A DNA stretch of 64,000 nucleotides from Rhineura floridana (taxonomy: Eukaryota; Chordata; Lepidosauria; Squamata; Rhineuridae), in the NCBI RefSeq assembly GCF_030035675.1, contig NC_084499.1:17940739-18004738 (forward strand), in the 5' to 3' direction. The notes beneath the pieces are model-generated. The model was not told the origin of the DNA and made no database searches. It saw nothing but the letters and a program-made list of their open reading frames with translations. Shown here in pieces: positions 32,131-43,428 of this stretch (position 1 is its first letter; every line of letters begins with the position of its first letter). A program made the position numbers and the translations under genes.

Positions 32131-32344
32131 CAAAAATGTGATAGTGACAGCGACAGTAATGTATGGATTGCTGTCGAAACTAAAATTTTGAGATCTCAAA
32201 ACTAAAAGAAAAAACTGGCTTGCCTTTTCAAAATCCGTCTTTTGAAGGTTTATCGGGGAGTGAGTTTGAGGGCAACAGATTAAAAATCAATCCCAGCAAC
32301 AACCAATTCTGAGGGAAGGGTGTTGTTCCCTCCTTCTGGTTTAC

Positions 32345-34625
32345 ATTTAAAGCTGCAATCCTATCCTCGCTTACCTGGGAGTAAGCCTCATTGAACACAG
32401 TAGGGTTTCCTTCTGAGGAGACATGAGGAGGATTGCATAATTTACTGCTGCAGACACGATGAAAACTGTAGTGTCAGAGGAGAGGGGGACGTTTTCAGCA
32501 AAATCCGGCTAGGAAAATCACAGAGGAAAATAGGAATTTTTAGAGTCCTTTGAGAACATGGGGAAAAGTCACTGTGACCAGGCATAATTCCCTGGGATTC
32601 CCTTCTCTTCTGAGTAGAGTCAACCAACCAACATAATGGATGTTTTTAGGCTGCAGCCCTGATCCCATTGGCCTGGGAGTAACCTCATGGAATTCAGCGG
32701 GACTTACTTCTGAGTAGTCGTCCTGGAATGGCACTGTTAACAGTCCCATTGAGAGGAGTTAGGCTGCAGTCACATCCGACACTTACTTCGGAGCAAGCCT
32801 GACAGAGCTCACTGGGATTTACTTCCAAGTAAATGTGTACAGGATCTGGCTGCACAACACGTGCTTCTCTGCCATTTGAAATCAGGCGGAGGCAGGCAGG
32901 GAATTTACCGGAAAGGAAGCCCTATTGATTGCATTGAGGCTTACTCCCAGGTAAAGGTGCGTAACCTTGCGCCCTTCAAATCAGAGGAGCCATGGGAATT
33001 AATGGACATGGCTAACTTTGTTGACTACCAGCCCAGGTATCAGTCAAATCTGCATGGATTTAGCGTTCCCAAATTAGGGTGGTTGGGTTATTTTATTTTA
33101 TTTTCCAAACTAGAAAAAAACACTTTTATCATTCAGATGATCACTAACTCCAGTTGCAATAGCCTCAGAAGTAATCTCCACAGTAGAAAACAAAATCACG
33201 GTTGTATTCTAGAGTAGGGGTTACTCAGAGTAGCCCCACTGAAATGAATGAGTTAGTCTACTCTGAGTGGCGCTACCGTTAGAGACAGCCCAGAGAGATC
33301 CATAGCCCAGTTAAACCAAATTAATAGGGCTGTGTGTAGAGCTGAAGCCGGAGGCTGATCCGGAGTGTAATGCCGGCATTCCATAATTTTTGATACTCTT
33401 TGTAGCAATTAAGATCTTACCTAAAAACGCCTATACTGTATCCATTTGGTATGGCCTGATCGTAGGTATGTTTTACACGAATGTAACTGTCACCCTGTTC
33501 AGTGGGGTTTACTCCCCGGCAAGGGGGAATTGCAGGCCACGATAGTCGTTTCCTCGTGAGTAAGTTCTATGGATCACCGTGGGATCCCCGCAAATGACAT
33601 AGGCTTATGTTTGCTGCTTTTCTTGGCTTCTTAGATACTTTTATCTTTCGATTTTTCTGAAGGTCACATTTTGTATCAGGTTGAAGAATCAAATCAGTTC
33701 CCTGGGATTTCTGATGGGCGCCCCATCCTCCACGTGCTTACTCAGAAGTAACAGAGAGATCTTTTCAAATCCCCAGTCATTTTACGGAGGGGAAAAATGC
33801 CTTTCATGGTTGGATTTTTTCTTTATTTCGAATAATCTGGTTTTCAATCAAGGTTTTTGAATTTGACCGCAAGAACGTTTTGGCTAGCGTCAGTCCAGAG
33901 TTAAGCAGTGTGACATCCCCTTAATTTCAGGGCTTACCCTAAAAGTCTCGGTAAACCAGAAATATTTTAAATAAGTAAATAATTTTAAGGGGAAAGGTTT
34001 TCAGGGGCCTCTTATTTCTGACACTGAAGTCATGCTTGGCTGGATCGTTGAGGCATATCACTGAGGACCCTGCCCTGAGATCAATTGATGTTGGGCGGGG
34101 GTATCAATAATTTTAATAATAAATAAACAGCACGTGTGTGTGTATATATGTTTGTGGGTGGAGGGGTGACTGAATTCATTGTCCCTTGGCATGTTGCGAA
34201 AACTGTCATTTAAGAAGAGCACGCATTAGTGAAGGCAAGAGCACACCACATTGTGCACACCATGAGACACGGTATCTCAGATTGAGGGTGTTGTAGAATT
34301 CAAGTTCCTAGATCTCATGGAAGTTCATCGGCTTCAGTTTACATACAGCTACACTGTCCTAACTGGGTTGACAAAGGCGCCTAGGCTGCAATCCAATCCG
34401 TGTCTACTCAGAAGTGAGTTCCATCGGGTTCAACAGGACTTACTCCCAGTCCCAGATAAGCGAGTATTGGATTGTAACCCTCATGTTAAACTCTCCTAGA
34501 CTATCAATGACCCACAGACAGTGGGCCTTACTTCTGAGGAAGCATACCTGGGGGGGGCGCTCTTCAGGCCGCACATTTTACCTAGAAACACAACTTACTT
34601 CCAAGTAAACAGGACTCTCGTGGGA
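32345..34625. mobile_element. Cluster of family H palindromes in BARHL1 intron 1, part 2
   Basis: Copies near 32350-32440, 32648-32735, 32760-32860, 32925-32975, 33210-33290, 33470-33545, 34384-34480 and 34500-34615. The 34384 copy is the best: GGCTGCAATCCAATCCGTG at left, GAGTATTGGATTGTAACC at right. Confidence 0.65.
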
Positions 34626-34699
34626 AGGGGGTAGGAGCAGGCCCATAGCCAGCTGAAATGTTCGGGGGGAGGTATCGAAACAAGTAGAGAGGAGCAGAT

Positions 34700-34715
34700 T
34701 TTTTCCCTGTAATAA

Positions 34716-34763
<48 letters not shown>

Positions 34764-34990
34764 GGTTTATTTCTATGCCGCCTTTTTGGCCAAAATGCCC
34801 TCAAGGCGGCAAACAAAAAAATAAACACAAATATGGAAATACACATCAATGAAAACAGCACAATTTACAAAACTTAAATAACAAAGTATTAAGATTATTA
34901 AAAAGCAACTTACTAAAGTAGCAACTTTCAGTGGCAATACAGTATTTTTTCCAATTAATTAATATTAATTATTTAATTATTTTTGTACAA
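34700..34990 (-). mobile_element. LINE 3' end, antisense, with ATT microsatellite
   Basis: A run of about 14 ATT units, then TTTCTATGCCGCCTTTTTGG and an A-rich stretch, the usual layout of antisense L2/CR1-type tails here. Confidence 0.6.
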
Positions 34991-35017
34991 CCTCTGGGGG
35001 GGGCAGGAACATTTTAG

Positions 35018-35401
<384 letters not shown>

Positions 35402-35884
35402 TAAGAGAGAGGGAGGGGAGCAGGTGAGGTGGGGCCTCCTTCCCCCTCCCTTACTTCGGATCAATTACCCTGGAATGACCTGCCTCTTCTTCTTCTTAGG
35501 GAAGGGTGACTGCTTTGTTTTGGAGAGCACAATCACATACCCAAGTTTGTACTTGGAAGGGAAGTCCAATCTCCTGCTGGAAAGCGAGGCACTTCAAGTC
35601 TGCTTCCAGGGTTGTGGGAAAAAGGGGGTAGTTACTCTAGGGTAATTACTTCTTTTTTTAAAAAATGTTATCTTTTATTTTAATCCTCTTTTGCCAAATC
35701 CAGTGCTCGGCCAACATTTATTTATTTTTATTTAACAACGTGTATATACCACATTATTTTTTAAAAAAACAACAACACCCAACTCTTATGAGGTTGATAG
35801 AAACATATCACCACAGTGGGTGGAAAAAATCAACAAGAGACAGAAAACAGAGAATGAAGTAACCAAACGGTAAATAGATGGAGA

Positions 35885-36072
35885 GGTAACATCCACACCA
35901 GACATTTCAAGTGCAGTTAAACCACTTGGCTTTCCCCAAAGAATCATGGGAAGTGTCATTTACCCCTCACAGAGCTATAATTCTCAGCACCCTTAACAAA
36001 CTACAGTTCCCAGGATTATTATTATTTTTTAAAGAGGGAGCCATGTGCTTTATGGTGTGGATAGATATGGGA
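35885..36072. mobile_element. Palindromic MITE, family D
   Basis: CATCCACACCAGACATTTC at left and TTTATGGTGTGGATAG at right. Arms AAAGAATCATGGGAAG and CTACAGTTCCCAGGATT. Confidence 0.8.
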
Positions 36073-36224
36073 AGTAATTCCGCTTCTAATTTGGTTTAGC
36101 TCCTCCTCTGCTTGTGAAAGAGGCAAAGTGAACAGCCAAAGGATATATTTGCATGCCTCCTTTTTTATTTTTTAATGCATTTGGGTTAGCTAGTCCCTCT
36201 GCTCATCTAAATATCCAAGGCTGA

Positions 36225-36350
36225 GGTGGCTAACTTGTGGCCCTTTAGGGCTCACTGACTGCACTTCCAATCATCCCTGCCCATTGGACATACTGGCTGG
36301 GGCTGTTGGAGTTTGAGTGGTCTCAAGGACCACAGGTTCCTGTCCCTGAC
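36225..36350. mobile_element. hAT-type MITE, family F, degraded
   Basis: GAGGTGGCTAACTTGTGGCC, CAATCATCCCTGCCCATTGG and GGCTGGGGCTGTTGGAGTTT. Confidence 0.6.
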
Positions 36351-36839
36351 AATATTCTCTTTTTAAAATAAGGCCAGCTCCCAGGTCGTTGTGACACTGT
36401 GCACACGTTTAAGTTTCACAGGTGTTTGATGATTAGCTACACTAGAAATGAATACAGAGACAGCAAAGCTGGCTGCAAGCCTGTTTTCAGATAAGAGGCC
36501 CTCCTATCAAGCTGAATGGAAAATCTTTCCGATTAGCTGGGGAAGTGGTTTTTTTGGGGGGGGAGGGAATTTAGTGATTCTTACAATGATCTAGGAACTC
36601 AGAAGGGGCCTTTTCCCACATGTTGCAAAGGGAAAACTGCAGGGATCTGCAACCAAGTCCCAGACACTACACGACACGTGTAAAATACTCACATGTTGAC
36701 ATTTTAAGGTAATGTGTAAACTGGACTCTTTGGCTTATTGTATTTCCAAAATCCTTTGAGGGCAACAAGAACGGTCTTCCACACACGCTTTGTAAATGTG
36801 TCAGGGAGGGTACCACCCTCTGGTTTATGGGTGCTTCCA

Positions 36840-38260
36840 GAGGACCAGAAGGAGCCCAGGGTGGCAAACAAAGACATCAAAAGCATCTTTAAAATAAAAC
36901 ATATTTTAGAGCCTCTTTAAAAATAAATATTTAAAACATCTTTTTTTTTTTTTTTAAAAACACCCTAACAATTCCAACACAGACTCAGACTGGGATAAGG
37001 TTTCTACTTAAAAGGCTTGTTGAAAAAAGAAGGTCTTCAGTGTTGCAAAGTAGAAAAATTAGGCACTTGAGCATCTGAGTGAGCTTTGTGTGTTTGAATC
37101 TTTGCTAAATATTACACCTTCCCTGGAATTAGTCAGACTGAGACTTTACACTTCAAAATAAGAAGTAACTACTTTATTCTGGAAGTATGTACTTGATAGG
37201 AAAGAGTTCTACATTTAGCTAACTAGCTAAGTTGGGGACAACACTAAGCCTAGTGTTTGCCCTCATGCTGTGAGGAGAGAGAGAGACAAAGAGATGTCTG
37301 CTCTCCCTCTCAAGAGAACAAAGAAGAAGATGTGGTCAACATCCTGAGAATATCAGTGTAACAGGAAGGAAGAGTCAGCAGGAGATCAAGGGATAGGTAT
37401 TAGCCTAGCAGTCAGGAGGTCTCTGTCTGAGAGTGGCGAAACTGGGAATGGAGAGACTGAGTGAGCCTTTAGGTGTGTTTGAATCCTTGCTAAAGATTAC
37501 ACCTTCCCTGCAAATTAGTCAGACAGAGACTTTAAGCTTTAAAATAAGAAATAACTACTTTATTCTGGAAGTACATACTTGATAGGAAAGAGTTCTACAT
37601 CTAGCTAAGTTGGAGATGCAAACACTAAGTCTGGTGTTTGCCCTCATGCTTGGAGGAGAGGGAGAGACAAAGAGAAGATGTCTGCTCTCCTTCTCAAGAG
37701 AAAGAAGAAGAAGGAAGGAAGAAGAAGATGTGGTCAGCATCCTATGCATATCAGTCTAGCAGGAAGGGAGAGACAGCAGGAGATCAAAGGACAGGTATTA
37801 GCCTAGCAATCAGGAGGTCTCCTCTCTAGCTACCCTTTTTAACCCCATGCAGCCTCAACCCGCCAGTTGGAGTTGAACCACATATTCCAACACCCCTTGT
37901 CAAGGAGAACTTGGTTCACTCCCCGAGGTTCATCTTGCCTCTTAGCTTCTGGTGTCGAACTTTGCCCAACGGCTTGGTCAATGCATCAGCTGTCATCTCT
38001 TCTGTTGGACAGTAGGTCATCTCTAGAAGTCCTTTCTCCCTTATGTCCTTTAGGTAGTGGAACACATCAATGTGCTTCATGCGAGAAGCTGGAGGTCTTG
38101 AGTAGCTGATAGCTTTAGTTTTAGGTTTGCAGTGCCTTTCAGATATCTTGCCACCTGCGCCAAAAAGATAACAGAGATGGCACCTGTCTAATATTTAAGG
38201 GGAATGAATTCCAAAGGGTCTGTGCCACCACACAAAAGATGCATTTATTCAGCATCCATT
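36840..38260 (-). mobile_element. LINE 3' end, antisense, split by a Copia-type fossil
   Basis: 36840-37045 (GGAGCCCAGGGTGGCAAAC to AAGGTCTTCAG) and 38155-38260 (GCCAAAAAGATAACAGAG on) are consecutive parts of one LINE 3' region. The intact arrangement is seen at 47590-47890. Confidence 0.7.
37046..38154 (-). mobile_element. Ty1/Copia-type LTR retrotransposon fossil, broken
   Basis: Read on the - strand, the right part (about 37900-38154) is the end of a Copia pol region (RNase H end), recognised by the family pattern KHID and LTKPLG. To its left are two LTR-like direct repeats of roughly 370-400 bp (about 37070-37445 and 37460-37889). The second has a TG-type start and both carry an AATAAA-type signal. 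The two repeats differ at about a tenth of positions by eye, so the element is old, probably tens of millions of years. It is incomplete and broken, and sits inside a LINE 3' end. Confidence 0.7.
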
Positions 38261-38480
38261 CCGATTTGTTTGCAGGGAGATTAGACAACGTTGGCTATTT
38301 AATGAGCATTCACCCCAATTTGTTTGTGCAGCGGTTAGACGACTTTCCATCAAAGGAAGTGTTCTCCCATACTTTTGCATCCAGATCGTTGTTAATTTAT
38401 TGCAAAAAGCCTGACAATCTGGGGGAAGCTGGTTTGTTGATCAGCTATAATTGGGTGACCTGAATTGGCAGCGTGTGCTT
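38261..38480 (+). repeat. Dispersed repeat family I
   Basis: TTAATGAGCATTCACCCC, GATTAGACAACGTTGGC and CCATCAAAGGAAGTGTTC recur at 40545-40610 and, inverted, at 47200-47290. Class not recognised. Confidence 0.55.
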
Positions 38481-38484
38481 GAAT

Positions 38485-38760
38485 TTATTTATTTATTTCG
38501 TTTGCTTCATACTTCAAAAGAAGCCTCTAAGCACTGCAAAAGAAAACAAAACAAAAAATCCAACAAAAGTACACATTGAAAACAATACAAAACATTTGGG
38601 GAAAAAACATCGTAAACATTAACTTCTTAACATTAACATTAAACATCATAAAAACCAAATTACTTGTTTAAGATAATACAAAGATATATATATATATTAC
38701 ACTTCAATATAAGCTAAAATAACTAACATAATAAATCACAAACACTACTAAAAGATTACG
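38485..38760 (-). mobile_element. Degraded LINE 3' end, antisense
   Basis: TTTATTTATTTCGTTTGC tail at left, then A-rich sequence with a short TATATA run. Confidence 0.45.
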
Positions 38761-38954
38761 ACGAAGACCAACAACCCCACCCACCAAACGCACCAGTGTG
38801 TGTACAGGTAGCAACATCATTCTGACTGGCTGCTCCCTCCGCAACATACGCTCCCACCAAAAGGTGGGCCAACCCTACACAATCCCCACCCCTGGTGTTC
38901 CCTCCTCTCACAATCATTCCATACACACACAACATCCATAAGAAGGGGGGGGGT

Positions 38955-39090
38955 GACCAAGGGTGTAGTCATCCAGGGTCAGGAGGGTCTTAAACCCTTT
39001 ACTTAGAGCAGGGTCCCAGCAGGATCTCTAAGATTCCAGCATCCTATGAACCAATCAGCATGAAAGGGGAGAGTGTTAGCCACTGAGAAG
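38955..39090 (+). mobile_element. hAT-type MITE, family B, left fragment
   Basis: AAGGGTGTAGTCATCCAGGG and CCAATCAGCATGAAAGGGG. It stops after CCACTGAGAAGA. Confidence 0.75.
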
Positions 39091-39429
39091 ACACTTAAAC
39101 ACCCAAATACTTAAAAACACCCCTATGAAAAGAACTCAGTCTAAACAGGTAACTGCATTTACCAGCATTTCTCTCTTATGCATTTCCTCTCTCAGTGACT
39201 AAATGTAGACTGTAAGCTCCTCTGGGCGGAGACCTCTCTAATTTCTGCTTATGGGATCCTCAAAGGATAGACAGATGCTACAGTGTAAAGAAAACCTTAT
39301 TGTTACTTAAAATATTTATACCCCAGCTTTCTGCCTAACCTCTTTGTAACAAATTACAACGTTATTAACTCAGAGTAGACCCCACTGAAATGAATGTACC
39401 TTTATATTTCCCCTCCAAAACATAAAGCA

Positions 39430-39860
39430 TTGCATTTATTTGATTATTTCTTTATTTATTACATTTATATCCCACCCTACCTCCTAGAAGGAGCCCAGCG
39501 TGGCAAATAGCAACACTGGAAACACTCTAAAACATCTTAAAAACAAAAGGCTTTAAAACATATGAAAACAGAAAAACATATTTAAAAACATAGAAATGAC
39601 TTAAATAAATTAGTCATGTCCATCAGTTTCTGTGGGCTTACTTTGAGTAAGGCTAACATTGGATACTATCTAATCATCATCATCATCATGATTTGGCTAG
39701 TCTATAGCTAGTTCTACTCAGAGTAGTTCCATTGAAAATAATGGACACGAGTAATTTAGATCCATTAATTTCAGTGGGTTTGTTTGGAGCAGAACTTAGG
39801 CTGCAATCCAGTCCGTGTCTACTCAGAAGGAAGCCGCATATTATTAGGCATAAGGACAGA
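39430..39860. mobile_element. LINE 3' end (antisense) and family H copies
   Basis: 39430-39600 has TACATTTATATCCCACC and GAAGGAGCCCAGCGTGGC. 39700-39840 has TCTACTCAGAGTAG and AGGCTGCAATCCAGTCCGTG. Confidence 0.55.
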
Positions 39861-40179
39861 ACATGAAGCTTTCCCACACTAGACCGATTTCAGACTCGTG
39901 TTTTTAGATCTGTATTTATTTCTTTGAAAAAAAGACTTCGATTTAGTTCTAAGGCGTGTTTTTGTAAAGAAATAACTTCCCACCAGCCGCGATTATTTAT
40001 CCCCAAGGTTTGCCTCCGCTGCACTCCACCCACCCGCCAACTACCCTAGAAGCAGAAATCATTTCAGAGCCGGAACCGACCATTTAATTCGTGAGGGTGC
40101 AAAAAGAGAGAGCGGTGGGTGGGTGGGTGGTGATGCAAAACTCTCCCCTTTTTTTAAAGCTAAACACACACAACAGCGC

Positions 40180-40290
40180 ACATAACACACTGGCCCATTA
40201 ATAATAAATACCAATTACTGCTTTGGGCATCAATAATTAAGAGCAGTTACAGTAATTACACAATTATGATGATGATGAATAATTTACTCA
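40180..40290 (+). promoter_or_regulatory. TAAT-rich block in BARHL1 intron 2, candidate enhancer
   Basis: About eight or nine TAAT/ATTA homeodomain core sites lie in roughly 95 bases, including AATAATTAAG, GTAATTAC and CAATTATG. The flanking 39960-40180 is unique, CpG-bearing and free of recognisable repeats, in an intron otherwise full of them. Auto- or cross-regulation by homeodomain proteins is a reasonable guess, not shown. Confidence 0.4.
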
Positions 40291-40299
40291 GGAAAATAG

Positions 40300-41650
40300 G
40301 TCTTAAAGCGCTTCTTCGGGAGCAAAACGGCAAGAGGAAGGTTGGAAACGGTTTTGATTTGGATGGGACGAGATCCGGAGCTGCAGACAGTAGCGGCCGA
40401 GCGTGGGCTTGGCTGTTGCCTCTAGTCAGAGTAAAAGGGGTTGCGATTTAGGCATGGCAACTTGTGGAATTCCCAGTTCAGGGCAACAGAACGTCGGGAG
40501 AGGGTTCCTCAGCTTCACCCATCCGTTTGCTCGCATTGAAGCACTCTAGCAACACAATTTGTTTGCGTGGCGGTTAGAGGACTTTCCATCAAAGGAAGTG
40601 TTCTCCCATCCGATTAATCAAAATGCTTGCTCCATGTGCTCCTGTCATGCGTCAAATGCGTGCGCACTTGCTTCGAAAGGAATCTTGTTGGACTAAGTGG
40701 GATTTACTCCCCAGGGGGCATGCCACAGATCAGCTTGCAAAATGAATCAGAATGGTTGATATAAGAAAACAATATATTTGGGGGCTGTGGACCGCAGAGG
40801 GGAGGAGAGGGTTTAAAGGACCCACACATGGCACACTGCAGATTATATACTTTTTGGACTGAGAAGCTAGAGATGGAATAGTTAAGCTGTTTCTTTCTTT
40901 GGAGAGCAACCCCCCCTCCTCTATCTCTTTCTATATTAGTGTTTATTTTGAATTTCTTCATATAGATTGAACCTGACAGCATTCATGGGGTTCAGTCCCT
41001 GCAGACAATTTTTTTTAAAGTTATATTAAAATGGATCCAAACATACTCTAGTTTCACACATTATTTTTCTGTCCCTTCAGGACTACTCATTTATTCAGGA
41101 ACGTTTGCTGGTTCCCACCTCTCTCCGCTGCATCATTTTAATTCAGTTTTGCTTGCCCGAAACAGATTTGTGCATCTAAACAGAAACATAACAGATTTCC
41201 CTCACTCTATCCCGACCAGCCAGCATTTTGTTAAAAATGACAGCCCACCAGAGGCACCTGGGAAGACAACAAACTCTCCCCTGGTTTTTGTTCCTAACTT
41301 CTGGTACTCTGAGGTAGACTGCCTCTGGAAGTGGCTGTTCTACCTGAGTTAGTATACCTCATAACTATTGCTCAACCCATCCTGATTTTTATTTTATTTT
41401 ATTATATTATATTATAAAAGCCACCTAGGTTAGTGGCTATCATCACCTCTTGTGCTGCAGATTCAACTAATTAATTCTGCCTTGTACATTATTTTGGCTA
41501 CCTGGAATGTTTTCCTTCCAGTGTTGCAGTTAGGTAATTTTAAACTCAGGACTTAAATAGTCTCATGGGGGCTCTCTCTTTAATGGTAAGGCATATTATT
41601 TCATTTACTTCAAAATGGAGTAAGCAATGCGGAGTTAGATGAGCCAATCG
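40300..41650. other. Mostly unassigned intron sequence
   Basis: Apart from a family I fragment at 40545-40610 and a short TATAT run near 41400, I recognise nothing. Confidence 0.3.
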
Positions 41651-41659
41651 TCTGCCTTC

Positions 41660-41860
41660 ATATAACACAGCTTCCTATGTTTAAGGGAAAGGGCCATGGC
41701 TCAGTGGTAGAACACTGTGCGTTGCCCACAGAAGGTCCCAGGTTCAATCCCCAGCATCTCCAGGTACGGAAGAGACCCACTGCCTAAAACCCTGTAGAGC
41801 TCTGGCCAGTCAGTGCAGACAATACTTCTTCTGAGGCTCTTCTCCAGGTCCCTGCTCTGA
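41660..41860 (+). mobile_element. tRNA-Ala-type SINE, sense
   Basis: GGCCATGGCTCAGTGGTAGA (A-box-like) and GGTTCAATCCCCAGCATCTC (B-box-like), then the CAGTGCAGACAATAC body. The head resembles tRNA-Ala. Confidence 0.85.
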
Positions 41861-42065
41861 GGAGGTTCAAGGGAGGGTGGTGAAAAGGGAGAGGGCCTTC
41901 TCAGTGGTGGCTCGCCATCTGTGGAATGCACTCCCCAGTGAGGTCCTCCGGGCACCTTCGTTGACATATTTTCAGCGCTGGGTAAAGACTAATCTTTTTT
42001 CTCAAGCTTTTGATAGACTAGGGGGATAGCGGCCTGTTATTAGCGTGCTGCCAAAACATCCTGTG
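41861..42065 (+). mobile_element. L2/CR1-like LINE 3' coding end
   Basis: GAGAGGGCCTTCTCAGTGG, GGAATGCACTCCCCAGTG, then CTCAAGCTTTTGATAGAC. This is the RAFSVVAxxLWNxLP region in DNA form. Confidence 0.7.
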
Positions 42066-42104
42066 TGTGGCCCGTCTGGGAGTTGTTCCTGCTGTTTTTA
42101 TTGT

Positions 42105-42430
42105 TCTTGGGAACACAGAAAGCTGTCTTGCCCCAAGTCAGAGCCCCAAGTCTAGCTCAGTACTGTCTACCCTAACTGGCAGAAGCGCTCCAGGTTTCCA
42201 GGCAGTCTCTCCCAGATGCTGGGGGTTGAACCTGGGGCCTTCTGCATGCAAGACACATGCTCCGCCACTGAGCCAGCGCCCTTCCCCAATAGGAACCTAC
42301 CTTATACCGAGTTAGACCCTGACTGGCCTTGACTCCCCAGGGTTTCAGACAGGGGTCTCTTTCTAAGCTGTACCCACAGATGTGGGGGATTGAAACCTTC
42401 CACCTTCAAAGCATACACTCCCCCACTGAG
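42105..42430 (-). mobile_element. Two tRNA-Ala-type SINE pieces, antisense
   Basis: 42105-42280 runs from AGAAAGCTGTCTTGCC to GCTCCGCCACTGAGCC. 42285-42430 repeats the arrangement with more decay. Confidence 0.75.
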
Positions 42431-42538
42431 GTAGGGCAACTTTCAAACTGTTCATCTGCTCTTGAACCATCCAGTGATACAAACCGGAGGATCAGGGGCA
42501 TTTCCAAGATGTGCAACTGAACACACACATAGAGAGAG

Positions 42539-42972
42539 TAGGGATGGAAAGATCTGTCTCGGTTTTCTCCATTTCTCATTCTTCCAATGTTAAAATCAGT
42601 CCTCTGCATTTCTGCCGCAATCTGCGAATTTTTTTTTTTTAAATCCTCATGAAAATTCTCCACCGTTTTAGTGCGAATTTCTCCAAATAAACACATTTTT
42701 GTAGGCAGTTTGGTACACGTTTTTGGAAGCCATTTCTCATCATTTCATGCCCTTTTGCGTGTTATTTTCACTCACGTATTCATTTTTATGCATACTTTCC
42801 CCCAATATGGGCATTTTTGTAAATGTTTAGTTGCGAACTGCATCCCAAAAATTCCAATAAGTGCAAATTTCAAAGGATGGCTGCGTTTCGGTTCTCAGAT
42901 TGTTTCGGAAATTGTGCATTTGATCAGTTCTGCTTGAAATGCCAACTGAATCCAAATGCTCATCCATCCCTA
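42539..42972 (-). mobile_element. hAT-type MITE, family A, antisense, next to exon 3
   Basis: 434 bp, TAGGGATGGAAAG to CATCCATCCCTA. Flanks AGAGAGAG and GTAGAGAG agree at 6 of 8 positions. It ends about 160 bp before the exon 3 acceptor. Confidence 0.85.
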
Positions 42973-43133
42973 GTAGAGAGATGATGGCAGCGCATGTGTG
43001 AACCACCCCAAAGACTGCAAACCCTTTGGCAAATGCAGGCGCCCAGGGTGTGTTGGCTCATCATGGTCAACCTGGCCGCAGTGTCTTGACCCCTGAACCT
43101 TATTCATTTTCTTTCCCTTTTCTTGCTCCCCAG

Positions 43134-43428
43134 GACCAAATGGAAAAGGCAGACGGCGGTGGGCCTGGAGCTGCTGGCTGAAGCCGGGAACTATTCGGCC
43201 CTCCAACGGATGTTCCCGTCGCCCTATTTCTACCCGCAGAGCTTGGTGTCCAACCTTGACCCGGGGGCCGCCCTTTACCTGTACCGTGGGCCCAGCGCCC
43301 CACCGCCAGCCCTGCAGAGACCACTGGTCCCCCGGATCCTCATCCATGGACTTCAAGGGGGCAGTGAGCCCCCACCGCCCTTGCCTCCGCTGGCGGGAGT
43401 CCTGCCCCGGGCGGCTCAGCCGCGGTGA
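43134..43428 (+). CDS. BARHL1: BARHL1 coding exon 3 (homeodomain end and C-terminus)
   Basis: The acceptor is TTGCTCCCCAG after a 30-base pyrimidine tract. The first base completes Arg53, and the exon continues TKWKRQ, the basic end of helix 3. The remaining 90 or so residues are the Bar C-terminal domain: a Leu/Ala-rich start (VGLELLAEAG), an aromatic patch (MFPSPYFYP), a Tyr-rich segment (AALYLYRG) and a proline-rich tail ending AAQPR before TGA. Almost every residue agrees with what I recall of the mammalian protein, including the exact C-terminus. Strong constraint on the tail is typical of this gene. Confidence 0.96.

Noticed and set aside
41690-41765. tRNA-like sequence with A and B boxes
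   Set aside because: Part of a SINE: the body continues into the SINE sequence, several copies exist, and the cloverleaf is not intact.
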